A stretch of DNA of 64,000 nt, taken from assembly GCF_039839375.1 (NCBI RefSeq), contig NZ_JBDOQU010000009.1:62001-126000 (forward strand), read 5' to 3'. The translations under genes were made by a program, and so were the position numbers. This stretch comes from JBDOQU01 sp039839375 (lineage in GTDB: Bacteria; Pseudomonadota; Alphaproteobacteria; DSM-16000; Inquilinaceae). This document shows, piece after piece, positions 45,974 through 57,020 of this stretch; the stretch's first letter is position 1; every line of letters begins with the position of its first letter. The notes beneath the pieces were generated by a model. That model was not told where the DNA came from, made no database searches, and saw only the letters and a list, made by a program, of their open reading frames with translations.

Positions 45974-47044
45974 ATGACCAAGGTGATGGTGGTCGGCGGC
46001 GGCAAGATCGGCGCCGCGATCGTCGAGTTGTTGTCCGCGACCGGCGACTACAAGGTGACGCTGGCCGACCAGGATGCCGAGGCGCTGAAGCGCATCCCGC
46101 CCGATCAGGCGGAAACCCGGCGGATCGAGGCGTCGGACGTGGCGGGCCTGCGCGACGCCATCCAGGGCCACGACATGGTCCTTTCCGCCGCCCCCTACAC
46201 GCTGACGCCGGTGATCGCCGAAGCCGCGCGGGATGCCGGGGCTCACTATTTCGACCTGACGGAGGACGTGGAATCGACCCGCCGGGTGAAGGAACTGGCG
46301 CAGGGCGCGAAGACCGCCTTCGTGCCCCAATGCGGCCTGGCGCCCGGCTTCATCTCCGTCGTCGCCTACGATCTCGCCAAGCGGTTCGACCGGCTGGACA
46401 CCGTCCATATGCGCGTCGGCGCGCTGCCGCTCTACCCGTCGAATGCGCTGAAATACAACCTCACCTGGTCGACGGACGGGCTCATCAACGAATACTGCAA
46501 TCCTTGCGAGGCCATCCACGAGGGCGAACTGCGGGAGGTTCTGCCGCTCGAAGGGCATGAGCACATCTCGCTGGACGGCATCGATTACGAGGCGTTCAAC
46601 ACCTCGGGCGGCCTCGGCACCCTCTGCGAGACACTGGACGGCAAGGCGCGGGAACTGGACTACAAGACCGTCCGCTATCCCGGCCATCGCGACATCGTCA
46701 AGCTGCTGGTCAACGACCTGCGCCTGTCGACCCGCCGGCACATCCTGAAGGACGTGCTGGAAACCGCGATCCCGATGACGCTCCAGGACGTGGTCCTGAT
46801 CTTCGTCACCGTCAGCGGCTGGAAAGAAGGCCGGCTGATGCAGGAGACCTACGCCAAGAAGGTCTACAACAAGACCATCGGCGGCAAGGTCTGGAGCGCC
46901 ATCCAGGTCACGACGGCCTCTGGCATCTGCGCGATGGTCGATCTGATGCGCGAAGGCAAGCTGCCCCAGACCGGCTTCGTCCGGCAGGAAGAGGCCAACC
47001 TCGACGACCTCCTCGCCAACCGCTTCGGCAAGAACTACGCCTGA
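45974..47044 (+). CDS. Saccharopine dehydrogenase-like NAD(P) oxidoreductase
   Basis: A 356-residue protein: N-terminal Rossmann fold (MVVGGGKIGAAIVELL; acidic ADQD after beta 2) and a C-terminal saccharopine-dehydrogenase domain (CGLAPGFISVVAYDLA, TWSTDGLINEYCNPCEAI, VRYPGH). Related enzymes include saccharopine dehydrogenase, lysine 6-dehydrogenase and carboxyspermidine dehydrogenases; the sequence does not tell which. Own ribosome-site region, 111 bp after the AsmA gene. A hairpin follows. Confidence 0.87.
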   Translation: MTKVMVVGGGKIGAAIVELLSATGDYKVTLADQDAEALKRIPPDQAETRRIEASDVAGLRDAIQGHDMVLSAAPYTLTPVIAEAARDAGAHYFDLTEDVESTRRVKELAQGAKTAFVPQCGLAPGFISVVAYDLAKRFDRLDTVHMRVGALPLYPSNALKYNLTWSTDGLINEYCNPCEAIHEGELREVLPLEGHEHISLDGIDYEAFNTSGGLGTLCETLDGKARELDYKTVRYPGHRDIVKLLVNDLRLSTRRHILKDVLETAIPMTLQDVVLIFVTVSGWKEGRLMQETYAKKVYNKTIGGKVWSAIQVTTASGICAMVDLMREGKLPQTGFVRQEEANLDDLLANRFGKNYA

Positions 47045-47055
47045 GTCGGCCGTCC

Positions 47056-47090
47056 GGCCAACTCGCCCTCTTTCAGGGGGCGAGTTGGCC
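47056..47090. terminator. Convergent hairpin after the dehydrogenase gene
   Basis: Perfect 13-bp stem GGCCAACTCGCCC (47056-47068) and GGGCGAGTTGGCC (47078-47090). No U-tract on either side, but its position just after the stop and between convergent genes fits transcript termination or 3' end protection. Confidence 0.6.
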
Positions 47091-47128
47091 GCCGATCATT
47101 GTTCGCCAGACCACATGCCGCTCATCCT

Positions 47129-47932
47129 TCAACCGGCGGCGCGGAACGTTTCGATCGCCTTGCGGATATCGCGTTCGAGATTTATGGCGCAGTCTTTCGT
47201 CAGCCCGCCGGCGATCACGGAGGCGTGGCTTTCCCCCTCGCCCCGCAACATCAGTGTGAAACTTCGGGCTGCCTGCCGCCGCCCCAGGCCGCGCCCGACC
47301 ATGGAGGACGTGGAAACGCCGTTCGGTCCGGGCATAAGCGGGTCTTCGCTGATTTTGACGCCATGATAATCGACATGCAGGTCGGCGATCCGTTCGAGCG
47401 GCACTCCGACATCGCCGCTATGAATCCCGTGCGGGGAAACGGAGATCGCGACCGGCTTCCGGTGCCGCGCCCCGGGCACGACAAAACTTCCCGCGACCAC
47501 CAGATAGAGCGCTATCGCCGCATAAAGAAGCCACGCCGAATAAGCGCCCCAGAGCGCCAGAAAAACGCCGAGCGGCAACGGCACGAGCACGGCCAGCCAT
47601 GACGCGCGCGCCGGTTGCACGTCATAGACATAACCGCCCCGCGCGGGGTCTTCACGACGTTTGAAATCGGCCGTCGTCTTGTTGAAGCAGGTGCGCGCCA
47701 GGTTGGAACCGCCGAAGTGCCGGGCGATCGCAATGAAGATGGCCACTGGAATGGCCACTCGAATGACCGGAGCGAGCCAGCCGATCAGAAAATCGCCAGT
47801 GAAGAACAGCAGGACCGGCAAGACATTCAGCGCCACGAATGCAATTGCCACCCAGATCAGGACACGTTGCCATGTGGGGCGCGCGCCTTTTGGCGTCGGC
47901 GTTCCGGGGGACTGACTTTCGGCCGCGGTCAT
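47129..47932 (-). CDS. Membrane protein with C-terminal PH-like domain, unknown function
   Basis: A 267-residue protein not assigned to a named family. Four hydrophobic spans in two pairs (about 22-75 and 107-152), then a soluble C-terminal part (about 155-260) with a PH-like pattern (VSPHGIHSGDVGVPLERIADLHVDYHGVKI). ATG at 47932 is chosen because homology-free Arg-rich sequence precedes it in the longer frame. Downstream of, and same strand as, the LuxR-type gene, 160 bp away with a hairpin between; convergent with the dehydrogenase. Confidence 0.75.
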   Translation of the reverse strand: MTAAESQSPGTPTPKGARPTWQRVLIWVAIAFVALNVLPVLLFFTGDFLIGWLAPVIRVAIPVAIFIAIARHFGGSNLARTCFNKTTADFKRREDPARGGYVYDVQPARASWLAVLVPLPLGVFLALWGAYSAWLLYAAIALYLVVAGSFVVPGARHRKPVAISVSPHGIHSGDVGVPLERIADLHVDYHGVKISEDPLMPGPNGVSTSSMVGRGLGRRQAARSFTLMLRGEGESHASVIAGGLTKDCAINLERDIRKAIETFRAAG

Positions 47933-48019
47933 GGGGAGCCCCCGGCGTGTTTGAAGCCGCGCCGTGCGGCCGGGAAATGGCAGCATCCTTGCCCCATGGT
48001 CCTTCCCCATTCCGGCGTC

Positions 48020-48054
48020 AACGAGCGGTAGTCGATCGGACTATTCCGCTCGTT
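48020..48054 (-). terminator. Long hairpin after the LuxR-type gene
   Basis: AACGAGCGG (48020-48028) pairs with CCGCTCGTT (48046-48054), and an inner TAGTC/GACTA extends the stem around GATCG, with a 2-nt bulge. No U-tract. Lies 39 bp past the LuxR-type stop codon; terminator or 3' stabiliser. Confidence 0.5.
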
Positions 48055-48092
48055 CGTTGATACGCATGAAGAATGTCGATTTCGTCCCCTGT

Positions 48093-49250
48093 TCAGGGGA
48101 GAAATTCCGGCGACGTATCAAGTGCCGCAACGCTGCGGGCGATCAGCGCCACGACTTCCGCCTGCCGGTGCGTGCCGGTTTTGGAAAGAATGCCCTTGAG
48201 ATGGGATCGGACGGTGGCGGCGCCGATGCCGCGCCGGCTTGCGATATTGTCAAGAGACATGCCGCAGGCAAGATCGGCCGCCACCAGCGCTTCCATGCGC
48301 GTGAAACCGAACAGCCGACGCAGGCCGGTTACGGTGACTGTGGCGGCCTCCGGGTCGCGCACAATCACAAGCGCCGAAGGCCGGACCGGCGCGGCATCGC
48401 CCGACATCGGCAAAGGCGCCATGATCATCGTCAGGGGCAGGCGACCCGCACGGGGAATCATCATGGCCGTCCCGGGCGCCGCGGGCCGTCCTCCAGCGGA
48501 GTCAATGCAGGACAGTATCTGCCGCTTCATGCGCTGATCCAGCAGATCGTCCCGCAATCCCAGCCGACCCTGCTTGCTGCCGAGGCCGCCATCTTCCCGC
48601 AGGAGGGCGTCCGCGCGTTGGTTCAGCGTGACGATCCGACAGCGTGCATCCACGGCAAAGACGGCGGCGTCGATCCGCGCCAGTGCTGCTTCGGCCACTG
48701 CCTGGCGCGCGGCCGAATTCGAGAGTTGCTGGCCGATCCAGAGGGCGCGTTGAAGGTGGGGCAACAGAACCGACACCTTGTGTCGGTCTCCGTTTTCGTA
48801 CGGCTCCGCATTTCTGGGCCGATGGATTCCCAGAACGCCAAGCGCGCCATCTCCGGCGGGAAAGACCGCTCCGGCCATGTGGTAGATGTCAAGGGAGTGT
48901 AGCCACTCCTGATAGAAGCCGCTTTTGCGTTGCTCGGCGGGAGACACAAGATCCTGATCGGTGACAACCTGTGAAACGCCGAAACGTGCAGAACGGCGCA
49001 CCCATAAGTCCCGTTGGTGCCAGTCTGCCGCCCAGGATTGTTTGTCGTCCGGGATCAGGAGGTTATCGGTATTGTCCAGAAGCCGGATGTCGTCGTCCGC
49101 GCCGTGGAGTTTCAGAACGGCGCTGCTGGAATCGAGCGCAGCCGCAATTTCGGGGGCTATGCCCACCCACAGGGCTTCATCGGTCGCCGCCTCGTAAAAG
49201 CGACCGATCAGGCCGGAAAGCCGGACGTCGATGGCAGTGTGTGACGACAA
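48093..49250 (-). CDS. LuxR-type transcriptional regulator with PAS-like sensory region
   Basis: A 385-residue protein. The C-terminal LuxR/GerE HTH (about 315-375) reads FGFTRMEALVAADLACGMSL, DNIASRRGIGAATVRSHLKG and ILSKTG. The rest has a GAF/PAS-like look (ALWVGIAPEIAAALDSSSAV; AAVFAVDARCRIVTLNQRADALL at about 195-220). The start is placed at TTG 49250 with GGCGGGAAG upstream, because a promoter-like sequence occupies the AT-rich stretch before it; the open frame itself reaches back to 49328. Regulon unknown; hut genes lie just upstream in the same orientation. Confidence 0.82.
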   Translation of the reverse strand: MSSHTAIDVRLSGLIGRFYEAATDEALWVGIAPEIAAALDSSSAVLKLHGADDDIRLLDNTDNLLIPDDKQSWAADWHQRDLWVRRSARFGVSQVVTDQDLVSPAEQRKSGFYQEWLHSLDIYHMAGAVFPAGDGALGVLGIHRPRNAEPYENGDRHKVSVLLPHLQRALWIGQQLSNSAARQAVAEAALARIDAAVFAVDARCRIVTLNQRADALLREDGGLGSKQGRLGLRDDLLDQRMKRQILSCIDSAGGRPAAPGTAMMIPRAGRLPLTMIMAPLPMSGDAAPVRPSALVIVRDPEAATVTVTGLRRLFGFTRMEALVAADLACGMSLDNIASRRGIGAATVRSHLKGILSKTGTHRQAEVVALIARSVAALDTSPEFLP

Positions 49251-49292
49251 TTCTTCCCGCCGAAACCAAGCCGCCCCAATTATGTAAAATTG

Positions 49293-49321
49293 AATGTATT
49301 GCCTGAGGCTACGCTTTCCAA
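49293..49321 (-). promoter_or_regulatory. Candidate promoter of the LuxR-type gene
   Basis: On the minus strand TTGGAA (49316-49321), 17 bp, TACATT (49293-49298) in an AT-rich patch. Predicted start of transcription about 35 bp before the TTG at 49250. Confidence 0.4.
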
Positions 49322-49373
49322 TCCTCAATCTGAAGGATGTTCGGGTGAGGGGCCGGCATCTCCGCCGCTTCTG

Positions 49374-50168
49374 TCACCGGCTTCCCCATTCCAGCATCTT
49401 CTCCGCGAACCGCTTCAGCACCGGACGTACCTTCGCGGCCTTTGCCTCGTCGAACGCATAGGGCGGATCTTCGTTCATGTAGGCGATCTGGGACAGTTCC
49501 ATCTGCACAGCATCGATGCCGTTGGCCGGGTCACCGTAATGTCGCGTGATGTAGCCGCCTTTGAAGCGGCCGTTGACCGCCGTCTCGAACCCGCCGGAAT
49601 CCTGGCAGACGAGCGCGAGGCGGATGGTCAGCGCCGGCTGGGCTGACGATCCGCCGGCTGTGCCGATGTTGAAGTCCGGCAGCCGGCCCTCGAACAGGCG
49701 GGGTACCTCGCTCCGGATGGTGTGGGCGTCCAGCAGCAGGACATGGCCATGTTCCGCCCGCAGACGGTCCAGCCTTTCGGCCAGGAAATCATGGTAGGGC
49801 CGCCACCAGGCGTCGCGCCGGTCGGCGATCTCCTCCGACGTCGGTTCCTGTCCTTCGAGGTAGAGCGGCGTCCCGTCGAACTGCGTCGTCGGGACCAGCC
49901 CCGTCCCGGCCTGTCCGGGATAGAGGCTGGCATCGTCCGGCGGACGGTTGAGATCGACGACATAGCGGGACTGGCGGGCGATCAGCCGGTGCGCGCCCAG
50001 CGCTTCGGCGAAATCATAGAGCCGCGCGACGTGCCAGTCCGTGTCCGGCAGCGTCCGCGCCTCGTCCGTCATCCGCTCCGCGATCTCCGCCGGCAGTTCC
50101 GTCCCGTCATGGGGGAAGGAGATCAGGAGCGGCGTCGACCCCTCATGGTAGGTGAAGATATTGCTCAC
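49374..50168 (-). CDS. hutG: N-formylglutamate deformylase
   Basis: A 264-residue N-formylglutamate amidohydrolase: SFPHDGTELP, DTDWHVARLYDFA, SRYVVDLNRPPDD, LLLDAHTIRSEVPRLFEGRLPDFNIGT and NGRFKGGYITRHYG are family blocks, with His/Asp metal ligands intact. Hydrolyses formylglutamate to glutamate and formate, the last step of the five-step histidine route (the route that also needs HutF). GTG start at 50168 within a GTGA overlap with the hutH stop. No hutF or hutI is in the window. Confidence 0.94.
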   Translation of the reverse strand: MSNIFTYHEGSTPLLISFPHDGTELPAEIAERMTDEARTLPDTDWHVARLYDFAEALGAHRLIARQSRYVVDLNRPPDDASLYPGQAGTGLVPTTQFDGTPLYLEGQEPTSEEIADRRDAWWRPYHDFLAERLDRLRAEHGHVLLLDAHTIRSEVPRLFEGRLPDFNIGTAGGSSAQPALTIRLALVCQDSGGFETAVNGRFKGGYITRHYGDPANGIDAVQMELSQIAYMNEDPPYAFDEAKAAKVRPVLKRFAEKMLEWGSR

Positions 50169-51702
50169 GACGCCGCTCCCGAAGGCAGCAGCGAATCGCC
50201 GAACGGCCGGAAGGCCCCATCGGCCACCAGGGCCGAGGCGGCTTCGATGTCCGGGGAAAAGAACCTGTCCTCGCCATAGCGCGCCACCCGGCCGCGGACG
50301 ATCCCGAACGCCTCCTCCAGCCGGGGGGAGGAGGTCAGCGGCCGGTGGAATTCGATCCCCTGGCAGGCGGCCAGAAGCTCTATCCCGACGATCGTGGCGG
50401 TGTTCAGCGCCATCGGCCCCAGCCGGCGCGCGGCGAAGGTCGCCATGGAGACATGGTCTTCCTGATTGGCGCTGGTCGGCAGGCTGTCGACCCCGGCCGG
50501 ATGGGCGAGGGACTTGTTCTCGCTGGCCAGGGCTGCCGCCGTCACATGGGCCAGCATGAAGCCGGAATTGACGCCGGCATCATCCACCAGGAAGGCCGGC
50601 AGGCCGCTCAGCGAGGCATCGGTCAGGAGCGCCACCCGACGTTCCGATAGTGCGCCCACCTCCGCGATCGACAGCGCCAGCCCGTCGGCCGCCATCGCCA
50701 CCGGCTCGGCATGGAAATTCCCGCCGGACAGCACCTCGCCCGTGTCCGGGAAGACGATCGGATTGTCGCTGACGGCGTTCGCCTCGATCTCCAGCACGCG
50801 GGCGGAATGGCGCATCTGGTCCAGACACGCCCCCATCACCTGTGGCTGGCAGCGCAGGCAGTAGGGGTCCTGCACCCGGTCGCAATCGATGTGAGATTCC
50901 TCAATGGTGCTGTGCTCCAGCAGCGCCCGGTAGGAAGCCGCCACGTCGATCTGCCCCGCCTGTCCGCGCAGGTCGTGCAGCCGCGCGTCGAACGGCGTCC
51001 GGCTGCCCTTGGCGGCGTCCACCGACAGCGCCCCGGAGACCAAAGCGGCGGCGAAGGCGTCCTCCGCCGCGAACAGCCCCATCAGGCCCAGCGCGGTCGA
51101 CGCTTGCGTGCCGTTCAGCAGCGCCAGCCCTTCCTTGGGCGCCAGAATCAGCGGCTCCAGCCCCGCCTGTCGCAGCCCGTCTGCGGCGGCCCAGCGCCGG
51201 CCCTTGACCCGTACGTCGCCCACGCCGATCAGCGCCGCGCTCATATGCGCAAGCGGGGCCAGGTCGCCCGAAGCGCCAACCGATCCCTTGGCCGGAACGC
51301 AGGGCGTGATTCCATGCTCCAGCAGCTTCAGCAGCGCGTCGATCACGTCGGTGCGGACGCCCGACCGGCCGCGCGCCAGGCTGTTCACCTTCAGCGCGAT
51401 CATCAGCCGGACCGTGGCGTCGTCCATCAGTTCCCCCGTCCCGGCGGCATGGCTGAGGACGAGGTTTCTCTGAAGCTGCTCCAGCCGGTCTCGCGCAATC
51501 CGCGTCTGCGCCAGCCGGCCGAAGCCGGTATTGATGCCGTAGACGCTGTTGCCTGAATCCAGGATGGCGGAGACGGTGCGCGCCCCGTCCTCCACGCCCG
51601 CGCGGCAGGCAGGGTCCAGCGTCACCGGCCCCGTTCCTCGCGCCACCGCGCGAAGCTGCGCCAGAGTCATCCGGCCGGGAACGATATGGATCGAATCGCC
51701 CG

Positions 51703-51706
<4 letters not shown>
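50165..51706 (-). CDS. hutH: Histidine ammonia-lyase
   Basis: A 513-residue HAL. The Ala145-Ser146-Gly147 triplet that cyclises to the MIO cofactor lies in KGSVGASGDLAPLAH. Also VYGINTGFG (53-ish), QDPYCLRCQPQVMG-type block (here VQDPYCLRCQPQVMGACLDQ) and SANQEDHVSM. Converts histidine to urocanate. ATG at 51706 overlaps the hutU stop (ATGA). Middle gene of hutU-hutH-hutG, a translationally coupled operon. Confidence 0.96.
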
Positions 51707-53379
<1,673 letters not shown>

Positions 53380-53550
53380 GGTCCGTTCCCTCGTAAATCC
53401 GGCTTTCGCGCCACCATAGAAGACGATGCGGCGCGAATGAACCATCCCGTGCGCGACAAAAGCTGCCCGATGTTCGATACCGAGGCCCTGGCTGAGCCCG
53501 TGGAGGAAACCGTCACGGCATAGTCATTTTTTGCGTGAGGTGACGCTCAA

Positions 53551-53572
53551 TTGACGTTAACGTAAACGTCAA
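53551..53572. promoter_or_regulatory. 22-bp palindromic operator between hutU and the FadL-type gene
   Basis: TTGACGTT (53551-53558), AACGTA, AACGTCAA (53565-53572): a perfect 8+8 inverted repeat about 85 bp before the porin ATG and 172 bp before hutU. ACGT-rich palindromes of this kind are typical of MerR-family LiuR-like or TetR-family fatty-acid regulators; the assigned factor is inference. Confidence 0.55.
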
Positions 53573-53657
53573 GATCAGGCGCGAATAATGACGCCTTGTT
53601 GACACAATCGGCGGGGCCGGTGAACGGGCCTCGCCTTGGGGGAAGGAAACGGAACAG

Positions 53658-54971
53658 ATGACGATTTTTCGGGGTAGGCTCGCCACGACGACGGCGCTCG
53701 GCGGGCTTGTGATCGGACTGGGGGCCGGACTGACTGTCGGGCAGGCGCAGGCCGCCGGCTTCTACATCCAGGAACAGAGCGTCACCGGCCTCGGCCGCGC
53801 CTTCGCCGGCGAAGCCGCGGCGGGCACGGACGCCAGCACCATCTTCTTCAACCCCGCCGCGATGACGGAGCTGGAGAGCGCGGAGATCAACGCCGGCGTC
53901 CATCTGCTGATCCCGCGCGCGGACTTTGAAAACGACGGTTCGACGGCGGGGATTCCCGGGCTGGGCTTCTTCCCCGTGACGGGCGACAGCGACAATCCCT
54001 ACAGCCCGACGCCCGTGCCAAACCTTTACGTCGCCTATCCGTTCATGGACGACCGGCTTTGGGTCGGCGTCGGGGTCACCGCGCCCTTCGGTCTCGCCAA
54101 CGAGTATGAGGAGGATTGGTTCGGTCGCTATGATTCCGTGGAGACGGAGCTGACGACGATCAATATCGGCCCGGCGATCGCCTACAAGGTCAACGACAAA
54201 TTCTCGATCGGCGGTGGCATCGACATCCAGTACGCCGATGCGACGCTGACGAACAAGATCCCGGCCGGCCTGCCGGCAAGTCCGGCGACCGATCTCAACG
54301 CCGACCTGCAGGGTGACGACTGGTCCTACGGCTTCAACCTCGGCGCGACCTTCGAGCCGACCGAGGAACTCCGCTTCGGCGTTCACTACCGCTCCGCCAT
54401 GAGCCATGATCTCGAAGGCGAGCTGCTGGTCACCACGGCCGCGGGCGCCGCGGTTGTCGACACCAGCGGGGCGGCGGAACTCAACCTCCCCGACATCGCA
54501 TCCTTCGGCGTCGCCTACGACGCCACGCCCGCCCTCACCCTGCTCGGCGGCGTGACCTGGTTCGGCTGGAGCAATTTCGAGGAGATCGCCGTGGTTCGCG
54601 GGGATGGCGTGCCGGTCGTTCCTATCGAGCAGGGATACCAGAACACCTTCGCCTTCTCCGTCGGCGCCTCCTATGAGCTGAACGATCAGTGGACGTTCCG
54701 CGGCGGCTTCCAGTATGACGAAACCCCGACGACGGACGAACACCGCACGACCAGGACTCCCGACGGCGACCGCTACTGGCTTTCCGCCGGCGCCAGCTAT
54801 GAGATCAACGAAAGCTTCGTGATCGACGCGGCGTTCACGCACATCTTCATCGATGACGCGGAGGTGGATGTGAGCAGAACATCGACCGGGTCGCCGATCG
54901 TCGCCAACGTTGCCGGCACCAGCGAGAACAGCGTCGACATCGTCTCGATCGGCGTGCGCTACCGGTTCTGA
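53658..54971 (+). CDS. FadL/OmpP1-family outer-membrane transporter
   Basis: A 437-residue protein with signal peptide (cleavage near AQA-AGFYIQ, residue 32-33) and a beta-barrel ending in Phe (VRYRF). GFYIQEQSVTGLGRAFAGEAAAG at the mature N-terminus, the FFNPAAM (NPA) motif and YRSAMSHDLEG are FadL hallmarks. Such channels take up long-chain fatty acids or hydrophobic aromatics. ATG behind GGAAGGAAAC. A palindromic operator lies upstream and a terminator downstream. Ligand not predictable. Confidence 0.92.
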   Translation: MTIFRGRLATTTALGGLVIGLGAGLTVGQAQAAGFYIQEQSVTGLGRAFAGEAAAGTDASTIFFNPAAMTELESAEINAGVHLLIPRADFENDGSTAGIPGLGFFPVTGDSDNPYSPTPVPNLYVAYPFMDDRLWVGVGVTAPFGLANEYEEDWFGRYDSVETELTTINIGPAIAYKVNDKFSIGGGIDIQYADATLTNKIPAGLPASPATDLNADLQGDDWSYGFNLGATFEPTEELRFGVHYRSAMSHDLEGELLVTTAAGAAVVDTSGAAELNLPDIASFGVAYDATPALTLLGGVTWFGWSNFEEIAVVRGDGVPVVPIEQGYQNTFAFSVGASYELNDQWTFRGGFQYDETPTTDEHRTTRTPDGDRYWLSAGASYEINESFVIDAAFTHIFIDDAEVDVSRTSTGSPIVANVAGTSENSVDIVSIGVRYRF

Positions 54972-54996
54972 TACGAACCTCAAGCCGCAAGCTGCG

Positions 54997-55026
54997 CGGG
55001 CGGTGACTTCTCGTCACCGCCCGTTT
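54997..55026 (+). terminator. Rho-independent terminator after the FadL-type gene
   Basis: 11-bp stem CGGGCGGTGAC (54997-55007), loop TTCTC, GTCACCGCCCG (55013-55023), then TTTC. Located 25 bp after the stop codon. Confidence 0.8.
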
Positions 55027-55038
55027 CTCGTCAACGGA

Positions 55039-55114
55039 CCATGGATTCCGGCTCGGGGGCCGGAATGACCAACAAAAACAATGTCATTCCCGACTTGATC
55101 GGGAATCCATAGGC
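55039..55114. repeat. Dispersed palindromic intergenic repeat, copy 4
   Basis: ATGGATTCCGGCTCGGGGGCCGGAATGACC, spacer AACAAAAACA, then TCATTCCCGACTTGATCGGGAATCCATAGGCC. The two halves are inverted copies, so the whole unit is one large dyad. Lies between the FadL-type gene and lepA (convergent). Confidence 0.75.
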
Positions 55115-55124
55115 CGTCGATGAT

Positions 55125-56933
55125 TCACCCATCCCCCATCTTCAGCGCCGCGATGAAGGCGGATTGCGGGATTTCCACCTGGCCGAACTGGCGCATCCGC
55201 TTCTTGCCTTCCTTCTGCTTCTCCAGAAGCTTCCGCTTGCGGCTGACGTCGCCGCCATAGCATTTGGCCAGCACATCCTTGCGCAAGGCGGAGATGCTTT
55301 CGCGCGCGATGATCCGGCCGCCGATCGCGGCCTGGACGGCGATCTTGAACATCTGGCGCGGGATCAGGTCCTTTAGCCGCTCGCACAGCACGCGGCCGCG
55401 CCGCTCCGCCTCCGACCGGTGGACGATGATCGACAGGGCGTCGACCGGCTCCTGGTTCACCAGGATCGCCATCTTGACCAGGTCGCCCTCGCGATAGCCG
55501 TCCCACTGGTAGTCGAAGCTGGCGTAGCCCCGGCTGATCGATTTCAGCCGGTCGTAGAAATCGAACACCACCTCGTTCAGCGGCAGGCGGTAGACCAGCA
55601 TGGCGCGGTTGCCGGCGTAGGTCAGCTCGATCTGCTCGCCCCGCCGTTCGGTGCAGAGCTGGAGGATGCCGCCCAGATACTCGTCGGGCAGCAGGATCGT
55701 GGCCTTGATCCACGGCTCCTCGATCCGGGCGATCTTCATCGTGTCGGGCATGTCGGCCGGGTTGTGAAGGTCGATCACCTCGCCGGAGGTCATGTAGAGC
55801 TTGTAGACCACCGAAGGCGCGGTGGTGATGAGGTCCAGATCGAATTCCCGCTCCAGCCGCTCCTGGATGATCTCCAGATGCAGGAGGCCAAGGAACCCGC
55901 AGCGGAAGCCGAAACCCAGCGCTGCCGAGGTCTCCGGCTCGAAATGGAAGCTGGCGTCGTTCAGCGCCAGCTTTCCCAGGCTGTCGCGCAGCCGTTCGAA
56001 ATCGCCGGCGTCGACCGGGAACATGCCGCAGAACACGACCGGGATGGAGGGCTTGAAGCCGGGCAGGGGCTTCTCCGTCCGGCGGCGGTCCTCGGTGATC
56101 GTGTCGCCGACCTTGGTCTCCGTGATCTCCTTGATGCCGGCGGTGATGAAGCCGATCTCCCCCGGCCCCAGCCGGTCGACCAGCACGCCCTTGGGGCTCA
56201 TGAAACCGACCCGGTCGATCTCCCGGACCGCGCCGGATTTCATGAAGCGGATCTTCTGTCCGGTCGTCAGCACGCCGTCGATGACGCGCACCAGCACCAC
56301 GACGCCCAGATAGGGATCGTACCAGCTATCGACCAGCATCGCCTTCAGCGGCGCCGTCTCGTCGCCCTCCTTGGGCGGCGGCAGGCGGGTGACGATCGCC
56401 TCCAGCACGTCGTCGATGCCGATGCCGGTCTTGGCGGAGATCATGACGGCGTCCGACGCGTCCAGGCCGATCACGTCCTCGATCTGCTCCTTCACCCGGT
56501 CGGGCTCGGCCGCCGGCAGGTCGATCTTGTTCAGGATCGGTATGATCTCATGATCCTGCTCGATCGCCTGATAGACGTTCGCCAGGGTCTGCGCCTCCAC
56601 GCCCTGGCTGGCGTCGACCACCAGCAGCGATCCCTCGCACGCCGCCAGCGACCGGCTGACCTCGTAGGAGAAGTCGACATGGCCCGGCGTGTCCATCAGG
56701 TTCAACTGGTATTCGACGCCGTCCTTGGCCTTGTAGGCCAGCCGTACCGTCTGCGCCTTGATGGTGATGCCGCGCTCGCGCTCAATCTCCATGGAATCGA
56801 GCACCTGAGCCTTCATCTCGCGATCCTCAAGCCCGCCGCATTTGTGGATGAGGCGGTCGGCCAGCGTCGACTTGCCATGGTCGATATGGGCGATGATCGA
56901 GAAATTGCGGATGTGGTCGCGGTGGATGGCCAT
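55125..56933 (-). CDS. lepA: Elongation factor 4 (LepA)
   Basis: A 602-residue translational GTPase: G1 AHIDHGKST, G2-region ERERGITIK, G3 DTPGH, G4 NKID and G5 SAKTG, followed by domains II, III, V and the LepA-specific C-terminus (YASFDYQWDGYREGDLVKM, KIAVQAAIGGRIIARE, RKKLLEKQKEGKKRM-type tail). Length is normal. It promotes correct ribosome movement under stress. ATG at 56933; longer frame upstream lacks homology. Confidence 0.97.
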   Translation of the reverse strand: MAIHRDHIRNFSIIAHIDHGKSTLADRLIHKCGGLEDREMKAQVLDSMEIERERGITIKAQTVRLAYKAKDGVEYQLNLMDTPGHVDFSYEVSRSLAACEGSLLVVDASQGVEAQTLANVYQAIEQDHEIIPILNKIDLPAAEPDRVKEQIEDVIGLDASDAVMISAKTGIGIDDVLEAIVTRLPPPKEGDETAPLKAMLVDSWYDPYLGVVVLVRVIDGVLTTGQKIRFMKSGAVREIDRVGFMSPKGVLVDRLGPGEIGFITAGIKEITETKVGDTITEDRRRTEKPLPGFKPSIPVVFCGMFPVDAGDFERLRDSLGKLALNDASFHFEPETSAALGFGFRCGFLGLLHLEIIQERLEREFDLDLITTAPSVVYKLYMTSGEVIDLHNPADMPDTMKIARIEEPWIKATILLPDEYLGGILQLCTERRGEQIELTYAGNRAMLVYRLPLNEVVFDFYDRLKSISRGYASFDYQWDGYREGDLVKMAILVNQEPVDALSIIVHRSEAERRGRVLCERLKDLIPRQMFKIAVQAAIGGRIIARESISALRKDVLAKCYGGDVSRKRKLLEKQKEGKKRMRQFGQVEIPQSAFIAALKMGDG

Positions 56934-57020
56934 GGAACCTGGGATATCTCGGGCGGGGAAAACGCGCTGGAAAATAGGGCTACGCCGCCCGAAGCGCAAC
57001 GGAAGGCTGACGGGCGGCTG

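Noticed and set aside
42746..46741. 1331-codon open frame on the minus strand
   Set aside because: Fully antisense to the AsmA-family and dehydrogenase genes; Arg/His/Gly-rich composition typical of GC-driven shadow frames.
53437..53523. 28-codon frame (MNHPVRDKSCPMFDTEALAE) between hutU and the porin gene
   Set aside because: Composition looks protein-like but there is no ribosome site and no family; kept out without conservation evidence.
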